Part shown: positions 42,078 to 51,852 of the stretch, piece by piece
Numbering within the stretch: the stretch's first letter is position 1
Layout: the number at the start of each line of letters is the position of its first letter
Source: Gracilibacillus halotolerans
GTDB taxonomy: Bacteria; Bacillota; Bacilli; Bacillales; Amphibacillaceae
Direction: 5' to 3'
DNA: 64,000 nucleotides
Assembly (NCBI RefSeq): GCF_014206945.1
Contig: NZ_JACHON010000002.1
Location: forward strand, 287,115 to 351,114
The notes under the pieces: generated by a model
What the model was told of the DNA's origin: nothing
What the model saw: the letters and a program-made list of their open reading frames with translations, nothing else
The model's database searches: none
Program-made: the position numbers and the translations under genes

Positions 42078-44171
42078 ATGAGAATAGCCGGATTTGCAAG
42101 TGGTATGGATATCGATACAATGGTTAAAGACTTAATGAATGTAGAGAGAATACCACTACAAAAATTGGAATCAAAAAAGCAAACGCTCGAATGGACGCAA
42201 GAGGCATATAGAGGAGTAAACACGCTATTACTAGATTTTGAAAATACACTTTTTAATATGCGATTAGGGTCAACGTTTCGTTCGAGAGAAGTGTCATCTA
42301 GTAATGATGAATTTGTTTCGGCAACGGCGAGTAGTGCAGCGAACTTAACTTCTTTTCAAATTTCAAAAGTTTCGCAATTAGCAGAAGCTGCTTATCGAGT
42401 AAATGCAAGTGGAATATCTGTAGATGATAGCAATAAGATTGATAAGAATAAAGCTTTATTCCAAGAATCTAGCAAATTAGCGCAGGCTCCAGGAGATGAA
42501 ATGGTTTGGAATCAAGGTGCAATTAAGAAAGAAAGCTTTGTTCTTGATTCAGATACTAATCAAGTTGAATTTAATAAAGCAGTTAGTGGGGGTTATGAAA
42601 ATAAGCTTCATGTTCAAGTCAATGGAAAAACGTTCAATATAGCTGAAACAGGTGATAATTTAGCTGCAAACGAAGTATTTATTGACGTTGATGGAAACCT
42701 GAACTTTAAAGAGGGAGTACTTAAAAAGGGTGCACGTGTCACAGTAGACTATGTAGCGGATAAATTTGAAGTAACCAGAAATTTAGGTAGTGGAACAAAA
42801 TCACTTCAACTATCAGCAGGGTCTATTGCTATAGAAGATTTTAGTTTAAAATTAACAGTGGGAGAGGAAGAAAAAAACTATCAGATTGTTCCTGCTTCGG
42901 GTGAAGGTACTGTGTATCAACTTTCTGATGGTTTAGGCACAATTGATGTTGCAACTGGCAGAATCAATTTTACAGAGGAATTAGCTGAAGATACTGAAGT
43001 TTCTTTAGAGTACAAGCAGAATTTCACCTCTTTCAAAATGGGTGCTCATACTTCGGATGGTAAAGTAGAGAGAAACTTCTTCATTTCAGGAGATAAATCT
43101 TTAAATGCAATGGTAGCTGAAGTTAATAGCGCTAATCTGGGTATTTCAATGATGTATGATGAGTTCAGTGATAAAATATCCATTAATCGTACTGAGACAG
43201 GAAACTTTAATGATGATGGCGATGAAAATGAAATTATAATCGATGGTGCTTTCCTCAATCACAGTCTTGGATTTAGTAATAGTACAGAAGTGGATGGTAA
43301 AAATGCAAAGTTTACAATAAACGGACTAGAAACAGAACGACCATCTAATAGTTTCCAAATTGATGGAGTAACGTTCCAATTAAAACAGACGTTCACAACT
43401 GCAAATGAAGAAGCAGTAGATGGTGAACCGCCATTACAGGAAGTGCCTCCTGTTCGGTTATCAGTATCTAATAACACGGATGATGTGTTTGAAAAAATTA
43501 AAGATTTTGTTGAAACGTACAATACGTTAATTGATTCCTTAAATAGTAAAGTGAATGAAACGTATTATCGTGATTATGGACCACTTACTGATGAACAAAG
43601 AGAACAATTATCTGACAAGCAACAAGAAGACTGGGAAGAAAAAGCGAAGAGTGGGATGCTGCGAAGAGATTCCATTTTACAGGACGCACTTTCCGGTATG
43701 CGTCGTGACTTCTATTCTCCAGTTAATAACGAAGCTTCAGGGGTGTTTAACCAGCTTGCCACAATTGGAATTACTACAACGAAGGATTACATGGCTGGTG
43801 GTAAGCTAGAAATAAATGAAACAAAACTACGTGAAGCGATTGAAGAAGATCCAGCTGCTGTAGAGAACCTTTTCCGAGGTGATGGAAACAGTTATGGCGA
43901 AAAAGGAATTGTTCGTCGTTTAGAGGATACAATTTCAGGTGTGAAGGATCGAATTTATGAGCGTGCTGGTCGAACATCATGGAACGCGACACAATACACG
44001 ATCGGTCGTAATATGAATGACCTTGATAAACAAATTGAGCGTTTTGAATCACGATTGAAGCAAATTGAAGACCGGTACTGGCGTCAATTTACAGCCATGG
44101 AAAAAGCGATGGCTCAAGCGAACCAACAAGCCTCTTATTTAATGCAACAATTTGGTGGAGGCATGCAATAA
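42078..44171 (+). CDS. fliD: Flagellar filament cap protein FliD
   Basis: A 697-residue hook-associated protein 2. The N-terminus is MRIAGFASGMDIDTMVKDLMNVERIPLQKLE, and the C-terminal domain has NNTDDVFEKIKDFVETYNTLIDSLN and ends DLDKQIERFESRLKQIEDRYWRQFTAMEKAM.QANQQ. It caps the filament and folds incoming flagellin. It is about 200 residues longer than B. subtilis FliD; the extra length lies in the variable, surface-exposed middle (about 130-400). ATG 42078 follows AAAGGGTGTGG; the GTG at 42066 lies inside that RBS. Confidence 0.96.
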   Translation: MRIAGFASGMDIDTMVKDLMNVERIPLQKLESKKQTLEWTQEAYRGVNTLLLDFENTLFNMRLGSTFRSREVSSSNDEFVSATASSAANLTSFQISKVSQLAEAAYRVNASGISVDDSNKIDKNKALFQESSKLAQAPGDEMVWNQGAIKKESFVLDSDTNQVEFNKAVSGGYENKLHVQVNGKTFNIAETGDNLAANEVFIDVDGNLNFKEGVLKKGARVTVDYVADKFEVTRNLGSGTKSLQLSAGSIAIEDFSLKLTVGEEEKNYQIVPASGEGTVYQLSDGLGTIDVATGRINFTEELAEDTEVSLEYKQNFTSFKMGAHTSDGKVERNFFISGDKSLNAMVAEVNSANLGISMMYDEFSDKISINRTETGNFNDDGDENEIIIDGAFLNHSLGFSNSTEVDGKNAKFTINGLETERPSNSFQIDGVTFQLKQTFTTANEEAVDGEPPLQEVPPVRLSVSNNTDDVFEKIKDFVETYNTLIDSLNSKVNETYYRDYGPLTDEQREQLSDKQQEDWEEKAKSGMLRRDSILQDALSGMRRDFYSPVNNEASGVFNQLATIGITTTKDYMAGGKLEINETKLREAIEEDPAAVENLFRGDGNSYGEKGIVRRLEDTISGVKDRIYERAGRTSWNATQYTIGRNMNDLDKQIERFESRLKQIEDRYWRQFTAMEKAMAQANQQASYLMQQFGGGMQ

Positions 44172-44250
44172 TTTTTCGATGACGTTGCCTATGTAACAAT
44201 GCAAATGAACGATAAAAACTAAATATGAGAAAGATAGGAGAGGTTTTGCC

Positions 44251-44610
44251 ATGGAAATTGGTAAATCAATGGTCATACCTACTCAGATGCAGACAGAACG
44301 AACAAATGACCAACAACCGATAGAAAGAAAACGTAATTTATCACAGGATTCTCCAGGAATCAGTGTAGGTAAAGATGAAGAAATATCAGGCGATACGATA
44401 AAAAGAATGGTAGACGGATTAAATTCTTTCCTTAAACCTACTTTTACTAGCATTCGTTATGAATATCATGAAAAGTTAGATCGCTATTATGTTACCGTTG
44501 TGGATAAAGATACAGAAGAAACAATCAAGGAAGTTCCACCAAAGAAATTATTAGATATGTACGCGTCGATGGCAGAATTGATGGGACTAATCGTCGACAA
44601 GAAAATATAG
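44251..44610 (+). CDS. flaG: FlaG family protein (YvyC)
   Basis: A 119-residue FlaG: a disordered N-terminus, then GLNSFLKPTFTSIRYEYHEKLDRYYVTVVDKDTEETIKEVPPKKLLDMYASMAELMGL. FlaG influences filament length in some bacteria. It sits between fliD and fliS as in many Bacillus genomes. Confidence 0.92.
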   Translation: MEIGKSMVIPTQMQTERTNDQQPIERKRNLSQDSPGISVGKDEEISGDTIKRMVDGLNSFLKPTFTSIRYEYHEKLDRYYVTVVDKDTEETIKEVPPKKLLDMYASMAELMGLIVDKKI

Positions 44611-44642
44611 AAATTCAACCAGCAAAAAGGAGAAGTGTGTTT

Positions 44643-45041
44643 ATGGCTTACCAACCATATCAGGCATATAAAGACAACTCAGTTAATACAGCAACGCCGG
44701 GTGAATTGACGTTAATGCTTTACAACGGATGCCTAAGTTTTATTAAGCAAGCTAAAAAAGCGATAGAGACAGAAAATTTTGAGAAGAAAAATGAGTTTAT
44801 CCAAAAATCTCAAAATATCATCCGAGAACTTATGGTGACACTTGACCAAGACGCACCAATCGCGAAGCAAATGCTACCACTATATGACTTTGCACATCAT
44901 GCGTTAACACAAGGTAATATCCAAAATGATACGGAACAGCTTACTGCTGCAGAAGATATTATGCGTCAATTCCGTGATACGTGGAAGGATGTAGTGAAGC
45001 AAGAGCGAATTCGTCAGCATGGTCAAGGTGTTCGATCATGA
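44643..45041 (+). CDS. fliS: Flagellin export chaperone FliS
   Basis: A 132-residue four-helix chaperone: YQPYQAYKDNSVNTATPGELTLMLYNGCLSFIKQAKKAIE and DFAHHALTQGNIQND. It binds the flagellin C-terminus to block premature polymerisation. ATG 44643 follows AAAGGAGAAG; GTG 44637 is a less likely start. Its stop overlaps the fliT start (ATGA). Confidence 0.95.
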   Translation: MAYQPYQAYKDNSVNTATPGELTLMLYNGCLSFIKQAKKAIETENFEKKNEFIQKSQNIIRELMVTLDQDAPIAKQMLPLYDFAHHALTQGNIQNDTEQLTAAEDIMRQFRDTWKDVVKQERIRQHGQGVRS

Positions 45042-45409
45042 GTAATGCAGCACTACAAACGTACATCACGAAAACAGAGGAAATGCTAGATAGGATTTCT
45101 GAAGCAGAAGCTCATTCAAAGGATAATGAATCTCGAGATCATGTGATTGAAATCATTTCAAACAAAATAGTGGAACGAGAAGACTTATTAGAAAAAATTA
45201 AAGGTCCTTATTCGGATAAGGAAGCGCAATTGGGGAGAAAGGCAGTGGAGTTGGATAAGCAGCTACAATCGAAATTAGCACTTATAACTACTGCAATTCG
45301 AGCTGATATGCGTATTGCTAAGAAACAACAACGAACTCATTCTCAATATGCAAACCCATATAATCAAGTAGCGAGTGCAGATGGAATGTATCTCGACTCT
45401 AGAAAATAA
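45038..45409 (+). CDS. fliT: Flagellar protein FliT
   Basis: A 123-residue helical protein (LQTYITKTEEMLDRISEAEAHSKDNESRDHVIEII...) at the fliT position after fliS. It probably chaperones the cap protein FliD. Its ATG at 45038 overlaps the fliS stop, so coupling is expected; an upstream in-frame extension to 44981 lies inside fliS and is rejected. Confidence 0.85.
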   Translation: MSNAALQTYITKTEEMLDRISEAEAHSKDNESRDHVIEIISNKIVEREDLLEKIKGPYSDKEAQLGRKAVELDKQLQSKLALITTAIRADMRIAKKQQRTHSQYANPYNQVASADGMYLDSRK

Positions 45410-45441
45410 GAAACTGTCCAATTGTGGGCAGTTTCTTTTTT
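45408..45441 (+). terminator. Rho-independent terminator after fliT
   Basis: AAGAAACTGTCC pairs with GGGCAGTTTCTT, AATTGT loop, T tract. It overlaps the fliT stop codon. Confidence 0.88.
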
Positions 45442-45460
45442 CATTATTATTCGAGCAGAT

Positions 45461-45753
45461 GTTGGATATGTAGCTGTGAACATTCGATAACTAATCTTCA
45501 AAATCGGATTAGTAGAAGTGAACATTAGATAAACGATTTTAATACCGGATAGGACGTTCGTAACATTCGATTAGTAGTCTTGAACATCGGATATAGTGAT
45601 AAATCTAATGTTCATTCGAGTTATCCCATGTTAGAGGTCGAGAATCTAATGTTCGATCCTGATATCTAATGTTAGAGGATGAGAATCTAATATTCGGTCG
45701 TGATATCTAATGTTAGAGGACAAGAATCTAATGTTCAATTTATGCTATCCAAT
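45461..45753. repeat. Phased intergenic array, family I, two opposed arms (15 cores)
   Basis: ATYNGAT-type cores lie at 45461 (GTTGGAT), 45482, 45503, 45524, 45544, 45565 and 45586. After a 17-bp step, reverse-type ATCTAAT/ATCCCAT/ATCCAAT cores lie at 45603, 45623, 45644, 45664, 45685, 45705, 45726 and 45747. Spacing is 20 or 21 bp everywhere except at the switch. It occupies the gap between fliT and hpf. Confidence 0.88.
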
Positions 45754-45895
45754 GTTGCCAACAAAAATACACCTTCAAGGAATAACCATTAACAAAAATG
45801 GAAAGAGATTATAGTAAAAAAACATGTAAAACCCTATAAAATCCGCTATGTAAAGTTTTTGTTAAAAAGCTGTAAAAGATATTGCCTTTTTGCTC

Positions 45896-45920
45896 GTTTA
45901 TTGCTAGGGAACTGTGGTAT
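45896..45920 (+). promoter_or_regulatory. Sigma-B-like promoter of hpf
   Basis: GTTTAT (45896-45901), 13-bp spacer, TGGTAT (45915-45920), against the sigma-B consensus GTTTAA-N13-15-GGGTAT. A perfect nine-bp hairpin TAAAGCTAA/TTAGCTTTA (45931-45954) follows in the leader. B. subtilis hpf (yvyD) is also a sigma-B gene. Confidence 0.5.
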
Positions 45921-45976
45921 GATAGTAGTATAAAGCTAACACCATTTAGCTTTATAGTTTGAAGGGAGGCACTTTT

Positions 45977-46534
45977 ATGAAATACAACATTCGTGGTGAA
46001 AATGTGGAAGTGACTGGAGCAATCAGAGAGTATGTGGAGCGAAAAATATCCAAGCTCGAAAGATATTTTACTACCCCTCCAACTTCTGATGTTCATGTAA
46101 ATTTAAGTGTCTATAACGAAGAACAGAGAATCGAAGTTACCATCCCGATGACTAATTTATTACTTAGAGCAGAAGAGCAACACACCGACTTATACGCGGC
46201 AATTGATTTGGTCGTAGATAAGTTGGAACGACAAATCCGCAAATACAAAACAAAGGTGAATCGTAAGAATCGTCAACAAGGAGCACCTAAGCACGTATTT
46301 GCAGAAATGGAGAAACAACAAGCTGTTGCTGTAGAAGAAAATGATTTAGATGAATTTGAAATTGTAAGAACAAAGCGCTTTAACCTCAAGCCGATGGATT
46401 CTGAGGAAGCGATTTTACAAATGGATATGTTAGGCCACCAATTCTTCGTATTTGAGGATGCTGAAAGTGGAAGAACAAATATTGTTTATAAGCGAAGAGA
46501 TGGAAAATACGGCTTAATCGAGCCAAATTCTTAA
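45977..46534 (+). CDS. hpf: Ribosome hibernation promoting factor (long form)
   Basis: A 185-residue long HPF. The N-terminal ribosome-binding domain has YNIRGENVEVTGAIREYVERKISKLERYF and YAAIDLVVDKLERQIRKYK. The C-terminal dimerisation domain (about 130-185) has FNLKPMDSEEAILQMDMLGHQFFVFEDAESG and VVYKRRDGKYGLIEP-like VYKRRDGKYGLIEP. It drives 100S ribosome formation in stationary phase. ATG 45977 follows AAGGGAGG; the TTG at 45959 is discounted. Confidence 0.96.
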   Translation: MKYNIRGENVEVTGAIREYVERKISKLERYFTTPPTSDVHVNLSVYNEEQRIEVTIPMTNLLLRAEEQHTDLYAAIDLVVDKLERQIRKYKTKVNRKNRQQGAPKHVFAEMEKQQAVAVEENDLDEFEIVRTKRFNLKPMDSEEAILQMDMLGHQFFVFEDAESGRTNIVYKRRDGKYGLIEPNS

Positions 46535-46546
46535 TATAATTAATGA

Positions 46547-46578
46547 ACAAGTGCCGCATAACTGTGGCACTTGTTTTT
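46547..46578 (+). terminator. Rho-independent terminator after hpf
   Basis: ACAAGTGCCGCA pairs with TGTGGCACTTGT (one G-U), TAAC loop, five T. Confidence 0.92.
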
Positions 46579-46693
46579 GATTAGGAAAACAGCTTCCGAA
46601 AAAACCTCCCAATAACATCGCAAAATCTTTAATACAAATCAGATAAAATGCAAATGCAAACTCCATACAAAGCTCGCCTTTTTCGCCTGTTTC

Positions 46694-46722
46694 TTGTCAG
46701 TGAAGGTGTGCTAGTGTTATCA
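46694..46722 (+). promoter_or_regulatory. Possible secA promoter
   Basis: TTGTCA, 17-bp spacer, TTATCA, 47 bp before secA. It is a moderate sigma-A match only. Confidence 0.4.
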
Positions 46723-46769
46723 TATAGTAAGAAAATCTCATATTTTTATAAAAAAGAGGAGAGTCGGCC

Positions 46770-49280
46770 ATGCGTGCTTTATTAAAAAAAGTATTTGGAG
46801 ATGGCAACCAGCGCCAGCTCAAGGATATAGAAAAAGTTGCGGATCAAATTGAAGCGTTGGAGCCGTCCATACAGCAACTTACAGATGATGCATTACAAAA
46901 TAAGACGAATGAATTTAAAGATAGATTAAACAATGGTGAGACGTTAGATGACCTATTACCAGAGGCCTATGCAGTTGTGAGAGAAGCCTCTAATCGTGTA
47001 CTAGGAATGCGTCCATTTTATGTACAGTTATTAGGTGCAATTTCGATGCATCGTGGTAACATTTCAGAAATGAAGACAGGGGAAGGTAAGACTCTAGCCT
47101 CTACTATGCCTGCATATTTAAACGCACTTGAAGGAAAAGGTGTTCATGTCATTACGGTTAACGACTATCTTGCGAGTCGTGATGCTAACGAGATGGGGCA
47201 GCTTTACAATTTTCTTGGTCTAACTGTAGGCTTTAACCAAAATGGGATGACAAAGGAAGAGAAAAAAGAAGCTTACGACGCAGATATTACGTATGGAACG
47301 AATAATGAATTCGGATTTGATTACTTGCGTGATAACATGGTCCTTTATAAGGATCAAATGGTTCAACGTGGCTTGAATTTCGCCATTATTGATGAGGTAG
47401 ACTCTATCTTAATTGATGAAGCGCGTACGCCACTTATTATTTCAGGATCAGCGAAAAAGTCAGCGGATTTATACCAGCGTGCGGATACTTTCGTAAGAAC
47501 CCTAAAAGTAGAAGATGATTATACGTACGATGAGAAAACAAAAGGCGTTCAACTGACAGAAGAAGGTATGAATAAAGCGGAGCGCTTCTTCCAAGTTGAA
47601 AACCTGTTTGATGTAACCAATGTTACGTTAACACATCACATTAACCAAGCTTTAAAAGCTCATGCTGCTATGCATCGTGATACGGATTATGTAATTGAAG
47701 AAGACCAAGTAGTCATTGTCGATCAATTTACTGGTCGTCTTATGAAAGGGCGTCGTTATGGTGATGGCTTACACCAAGCAATTGAAGCAAAAGAAGGTCT
47801 ACAAATACAAAATGAAAGTATGACCTTGGCTTCGATTACATTCCAGAACTACTTTAGAATGTATGACAAGCTTGCTGGTATGACAGGTACGGCAAAAACT
47901 GAGGAAGAAGAATTCCGTAATATTTACGGAATGGATGTTATTAGTATTCCAACGAACAAAGCCATCGTTCGAGACGATAAACCTGATTTAATATACAAAT
48001 CAATGGAAGGTAAGTTCCGAGCTGTTGTTGAGGAAATTAAACAACGTAATCAAGACGGACAACCAGTCTTAGTAGGTACTGTTGCGGTAGAAACATCTGA
48101 GTTAATTTCAAAACTACTGAAGAAAGCCGGTATACGCCACAATGTACTAAACGCGAAAAACCATTACCGTGAAGCGGAAATTATCGAAAATGCTGGTCAA
48201 CCAGGTGCAGTTACGATTGCAACAAACATGGCTGGTCGTGGTACCGACATTAAGCTTGGTGATGGTGTGAAAGAAAAAGGCGGACTTGCTGTAATTGGTA
48301 CAGAACGTCATGAGTCTCGTCGTATTGATAACCAGTTAAGAGGTCGTTCTGGTCGTCAAGGAGATCCAGGTGTTACACAATTCTATTTATCAATGGAAGA
48401 CGAATTGATGCGTCGCTTTGGGTCCGATAATATGAAGGCGATGATGGAACGACTCGGAATGGATGATACTCAGCCGATTGAAAGTAAAATGGTGTCAAGA
48501 GCAGTTGAATCTGCACAAAAAAGAGTCGAAGGAAATAACTTTGATGCACGTAAAACGATTCTTTCATATGATGATGTGCTACGCCAACAACGTGAAGTTA
48601 TTTACAAACAACGTTTTGAAGTAATTGATTCTGAAAACCTTCGTCCTATTATCGAGCAGATGATCGAAAGTACAATCCAAATAGCAGTAGACCAATATAT
48701 GCCAGGTGAAGATGAAGAAAGCTGGGATATTTCTAGTTTAATTGAATATCTTCATGGAACGTTATTGGAGTCGGATTGGATTACTGAAGCTGATATAAAA
48801 GGAAAAGATAAAGAGGAAGTCAATGAGCTTATTTTTGATAAAGTAAAAGAAAAATACGATCAAAAAGAAGAAGAATTTACTTCAGAACGAATGCGTGAAT
48901 TCGAGAAAGTAATCGTTCTACGTGCAGTTGATACGAAATGGATGGATCATATTGATCAAATGGAGCAGCTTCGTCAAGGTATACATTTAAGAGCTTACGG
49001 ACAAAATGATCCATTACGTGAATACCAGTTAGAAGGCTTCGAAATGTTTGAAGCAATGGTCGCATCTATTAATGAAGATGTAGCGAAATATATCATGAAA
49101 GCTCAAATTCGTGAAAACTTGAAACGTGAAGAGGTTGTGAAAAATACCCAAGCTGTTTCAGGTGGGGACGAATCCAAGAAAAAAGTAAGAAAACCATATG
49201 TGAAAACACAAACAGTTGGACGAAATGATCCGTGTCCATGTGGCAGTGGTAAAAAGTACAAACAGTGTCATGGTAAATAA
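46770..49280 (+). CDS. secA: Preprotein translocase ATPase SecA
   Basis: An 836-residue motor of the Sec pathway. Walker A is [13 protein letters not shown]; Walker B region [17 protein letters not shown]; motif [13 protein letters not shown]; motif [14 protein letters not shown]. The preprotein-crosslinking and scaffold domains follow, and the tail carries the zinc-binding [14 protein letters not shown] motif that contacts SecB/ribosome. It is full length. GAGGAG precedes the ATG, and prfB follows as in Bacillus. Confidence 0.98.
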   Translation: MRALLKKVFGDGNQRQLKDIEKVADQIEALEPSIQQLTDDALQNKTNEFKDRLNNGETLDDLLPEAYAVVREASNRVLGMRPFYVQLLGAISMHRGNISEMKTGEGKTLASTMPAYLNALEGKGVHVITVNDYLASRDANEMGQLYNFLGLTVGFNQNGMTKEEKKEAYDADITYGTNNEFGFDYLRDNMVLYKDQMVQRGLNFAIIDEVDSILIDEARTPLIISGSAKKSADLYQRADTFVRTLKVEDDYTYDEKTKGVQLTEEGMNKAERFFQVENLFDVTNVTLTHHINQALKAHAAMHRDTDYVIEEDQVVIVDQFTGRLMKGRRYGDGLHQAIEAKEGLQIQNESMTLASITFQNYFRMYDKLAGMTGTAKTEEEEFRNIYGMDVISIPTNKAIVRDDKPDLIYKSMEGKFRAVVEEIKQRNQDGQPVLVGTVAVETSELISKLLKKAGIRHNVLNAKNHYREAEIIENAGQPGAVTIATNMAGRGTDIKLGDGVKEKGGLAVIGTERHESRRIDNQLRGRSGRQGDPGVTQFYLSMEDELMRRFGSDNMKAMMERLGMDDTQPIESKMVSRAVESAQKRVEGNNFDARKTILSYDDVLRQQREVIYKQRFEVIDSENLRPIIEQMIESTIQIAVDQYMPGEDEESWDISSLIEYLHGTLLESDWITEADIKGKDKEEVNELIFDKVKEKYDQKEEEFTSERMREFEKVIVLRAVDTKWMDHIDQMEQLRQGIHLRAYGQNDPLREYQLEGFEMFEAMVASINEDVAKYIMKAQIRENLKREEVVKNTQAVSGGDESKKKVRKPYVKTQTVGRNDPCPCGSGKKYKQCHGK

Positions 49281-49313
49281 CATACAAATGATAAGATGAG
49301 TTATATTTAATTA

Positions 49314-49360
49314 GGCGGCGCTAATTCTGAAAAATGATTGGCGTTCGCTCCTTTTTTCTT
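49314..49360 (+). terminator. Probable terminator after secA
   Basis: GCGCTAAT (49318-49325) pairs with ATTGGCGT (49337-49344) using two G-U pairs, followed after TCGCTCC by two T runs. The stem is imperfect. Confidence 0.5.
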
Positions 49361-49390
49361 TTTAATCATAAAACAAGAGGTGTAATGCGT

Positions 49391-50492
49391 ATGGATTTAG
49401 TAGAAATTAAACATGAACTAGAGAAAATGGCTAAACGTATAGCGGACTTTAGGGGGTCTCTTTGACTTAGATGCAAAGAGAGCTAGAATTGCTGAACTAG
49501 AGGAAATAATGGCAGATCCAGAATTTTGGAACGATCAACAGCAAGCACAAAAGGTAATTAGTGAAGCAAATGGCTTGAAGGATCTCATCGGTCAATTTGA
49601 TGATAACGTGGAAGCTTTAGAAAACACGGAAGTTTCGTACGAACTAGTAAAGGAAGAAGAGGACGAGGACTTACGTGAAGAACTAAATAACGAAATTGAA
49701 AAGCTTTCGAAATCTTTAAATGAGTTGGAATTGCTAATTTTGTTAAGCGAACCATATGATAAAAACAATGCGATTCTAGAACTACATCCAGGTGCTGGTG
49801 GAACGGAATCCCAAGACTGGGCTAGTATGCTGCTCCGCATGTACACGAGATGGGCGGAATCGAAAGGCTACAAAGTGGAAACACTGAACTATTTAGCAGG
49901 TGATGAAGCTGGTGTGAAGAGCGTTACACTTTTAATAAAAGGTCATAATGCTTTCGGTTATTTACGTTCGGAAAAAGGTGTCCATCGCCTTGTACGAATA
50001 TCACCATTTGATTCATCCGGTCGTCGTCATACATCCTTTGTTTCGTGTGAAGTAACACCTGAATTAGATGACGATATCGATATTGAAGTAAATACAGAAG
50101 AGATTAAAATTGATACGTACCGTTCGAGTGGTGCTGGTGGACAGCACGTTAACACGACAGATTCAGCGGTAAGAATTACACATTTACCAACGAATACCGT
50201 TGTGACGTGTCAATCGGAACGATCGCAAATTAAGAACAGAGAGCAAGCAATGAAAATGTTAAAAGCTAAGTTATATCAATTAGAAATAGAGAAACAACAG
50301 CAAGAGATGGCAGAACTACGTGGTGAACAAAAAGAAATTGGCTGGGGAAGTCAAATTCGTTCTTATGTGTTCCACCCGTATTCGATGGTAAAAGATCATC
50401 GTACCAACCATGAAACAGGGAATACACAGGCTGTCATGGATGGAGAGTTGGACGATTTTATTGATGCTTATTTAAGAGAACAAGCGAACTAG
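49391..50492 (+). CDS. prfB: Peptide chain release factor 2, with programmed +1 frameshift
   Basis: ATG 49391 opens a 24-codon frame ending at TGA 49463-49465. Slipping +1 after CTT (49460-49462) continues at GAC 49464 and gives 366 residues, normal RF2 length. The release motif GGQ is in [17 protein letters not shown], and the tripeptide region for UGA/UAA reading lies in the middle ([15 protein letters not shown]). RF2 regulates its own synthesis because low RF2 favours the frameshift at its cognate stop TGA. Confidence 0.96.
49451..49466 (+). promoter_or_regulatory. prfB programmed frameshift site
   Basis: AGGGGG TCT CTT TGA C: an internal Shine-Dalgarno-like AGGGGG spaced three bases from the slippery CTT-TGA-C, the textbook arrangement. 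Confidence 0.95.
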
Positions 50493-50531
50493 TAAGATGG
50501 CAAACGGAATATTTGTTTTTGCGATAGCGTT

Positions 50532-50663
50532 ATTCGATGTTGAGTTGGTGCTATCCGATATTGCGTGTGTGAAATCCAATTTTAAAAGCTAGAATCTAAT
50601 GTTGCGAGGTAGTTATCTGATATTGAGTATATGTAATCCAATGTTGAGGCATAATTATCTGAT
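50532..50663. repeat. Phased intergenic array, family I (7 cores)
   Basis: Cores ATTCGAT, ATCCGAT, ATCCAAT, ATCTAAT, ATCTGAT, ATCCAAT and ATCTGAT at 50532, 50553, 50574, 50594, 50615, 50636 and 50657, spaced 20-21 bp. Most are followed by RTTG. It lies between prfB and the YitT gene; the rest of this 319-bp gap shows no other feature. Confidence 0.82.
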
Positions 50664-50811
50664 ATTGGATGGATGATACAGATACATGTGCATGAGTTGT
50701 CTTGCGAATGCAACCGTAACATGTCATAATATGGAATGATCGAGTAAGGGGAATTACTCTCTCCTTACTTTTTTCTTTGGTTAAAAACAAACTTCTAGGA
50801 GATGAACATAC

Positions 50812-51675
50812 ATGTTTAATAAATACCGTAGAGAGCCAATGCCATCAAGTCTACATGTAACACTCGATTATCTATTTGTTTTAATAGGATCCTTTTTAAT
50901 TGCATTGGCATTTAACACATTTTTACTTCCAAACAATATCGCATCTGGTGGAGTGGCTGGTGTGAGTACGATATTAAAAGCAGTATTCAATTGGGAACCA
51001 TCCGTTGTACAATGGGCATTAAACATACCTTTATTTATAGCTGGTGTATGGATACTTGGAAAAAATTTCGGATTAAAATCTTTTGTAGGTACCGTTACAC
51101 TACCTTTTTTCGTGTACTTAACGCGAAATTTGTCAGTTGCTACCGATAATTCGTTGCTTGCTGCAATTTTTGGAGGTATGATTGTAGGTGTTGGAATCGG
51201 AATCGTTTTTAAAGGACGAGCTTCGACAGGTGGAATCGATTTAGCCGCACAAATTTTACATAAATTTACGCGACTACCACTAGGAGTTTGCGTAGCACTT
51301 TTAGATGGGACAATTGTTCTAACGGCTACGTTTGTCTTTTCATTAGAAGAAGGACTTTACGCGTTAATCGCGCTATTCCTAACAAGTAGAACGATTGACA
51401 TTGTCCAAGTAGGATTTAATACTTCCAAAACGTTAATGATTATCACGAAAGACCCGGAAACAATTAGACAAGCCTTACTTCAAGATATTGATCGAGGAGT
51501 GACAATGCTTAAGGGAGCAGGAGGTTTTACGAACGAAGAACGCAAAGTGTTAATGTGCGTTGTTCACCAAAACGAATATAGTAAAACAGCCCAAGTGATT
51601 AGGTCAATTGACGCAGATGCGTTTGTTGTAGTGATGAATGCGACAGAAGTACTAGGTGAGGGTTTCAAAAAATAA
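50812..51675 (+). CDS. YitT family membrane protein
   Basis: A 287-residue protein with five or six membrane helices (residues 10-190) carrying the YitT pattern NTFLLPNNIASGGVAGVSTIL and GRASTGGIDLAAQIL. A C-terminal cytosolic DUF2179 domain (GVTMLKGAGGFTNEERKVLMCVVHQNEYSKTAQVI) resembles ligand-binding PII/ACT folds. The position matches B. subtilis yvjA. Function is unknown; transport is likely. Confidence 0.9.
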   Translation: MFNKYRREPMPSSLHVTLDYLFVLIGSFLIALAFNTFLLPNNIASGGVAGVSTILKAVFNWEPSVVQWALNIPLFIAGVWILGKNFGLKSFVGTVTLPFFVYLTRNLSVATDNSLLAAIFGGMIVGVGIGIVFKGRASTGGIDLAAQILHKFTRLPLGVCVALLDGTIVLTATFVFSLEEGLYALIALFLTSRTIDIVQVGFNTSKTLMIITKDPETIRQALLQDIDRGVTMLKGAGGFTNEERKVLMCVVHQNEYSKTAQVIRSIDADAFVVVMNATEVLGEGFKK

Positions 51676-51772
51676 GACAAACATCGCAATATAACGGTAA
51701 ATAACGGAATATATTTGAAACATAAATGTAATAAAAAAAAGCATAAATTTTAGCATAAAATCTGTTATAATG

Positions 51773-51781
51773 TAATTTGGT
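51773..51781 (+). promoter_or_regulatory. Extended -10 promoter of ftsEX
   Basis: TGTTATAAT at 51773-51781 is a perfect extended -10 (TGnTATAAT), 72 bp before ftsE. The -35 region is poor, as is usual for this promoter type. Confidence 0.5.
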
Positions 51782-51852
51782 GAGAGTAGATTTGATTGGT
51801 TTATAGATAAATCGCAAAAAACCCAATCTTTAGATAAATAGGTGGTTATTTT

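Noticed and set aside
44981..45037. N-terminal extension of FliT to 44981
   Set aside because: Lies inside fliS; the ATG at 45038 overlapping the fliS stop gives the normal FliT length.
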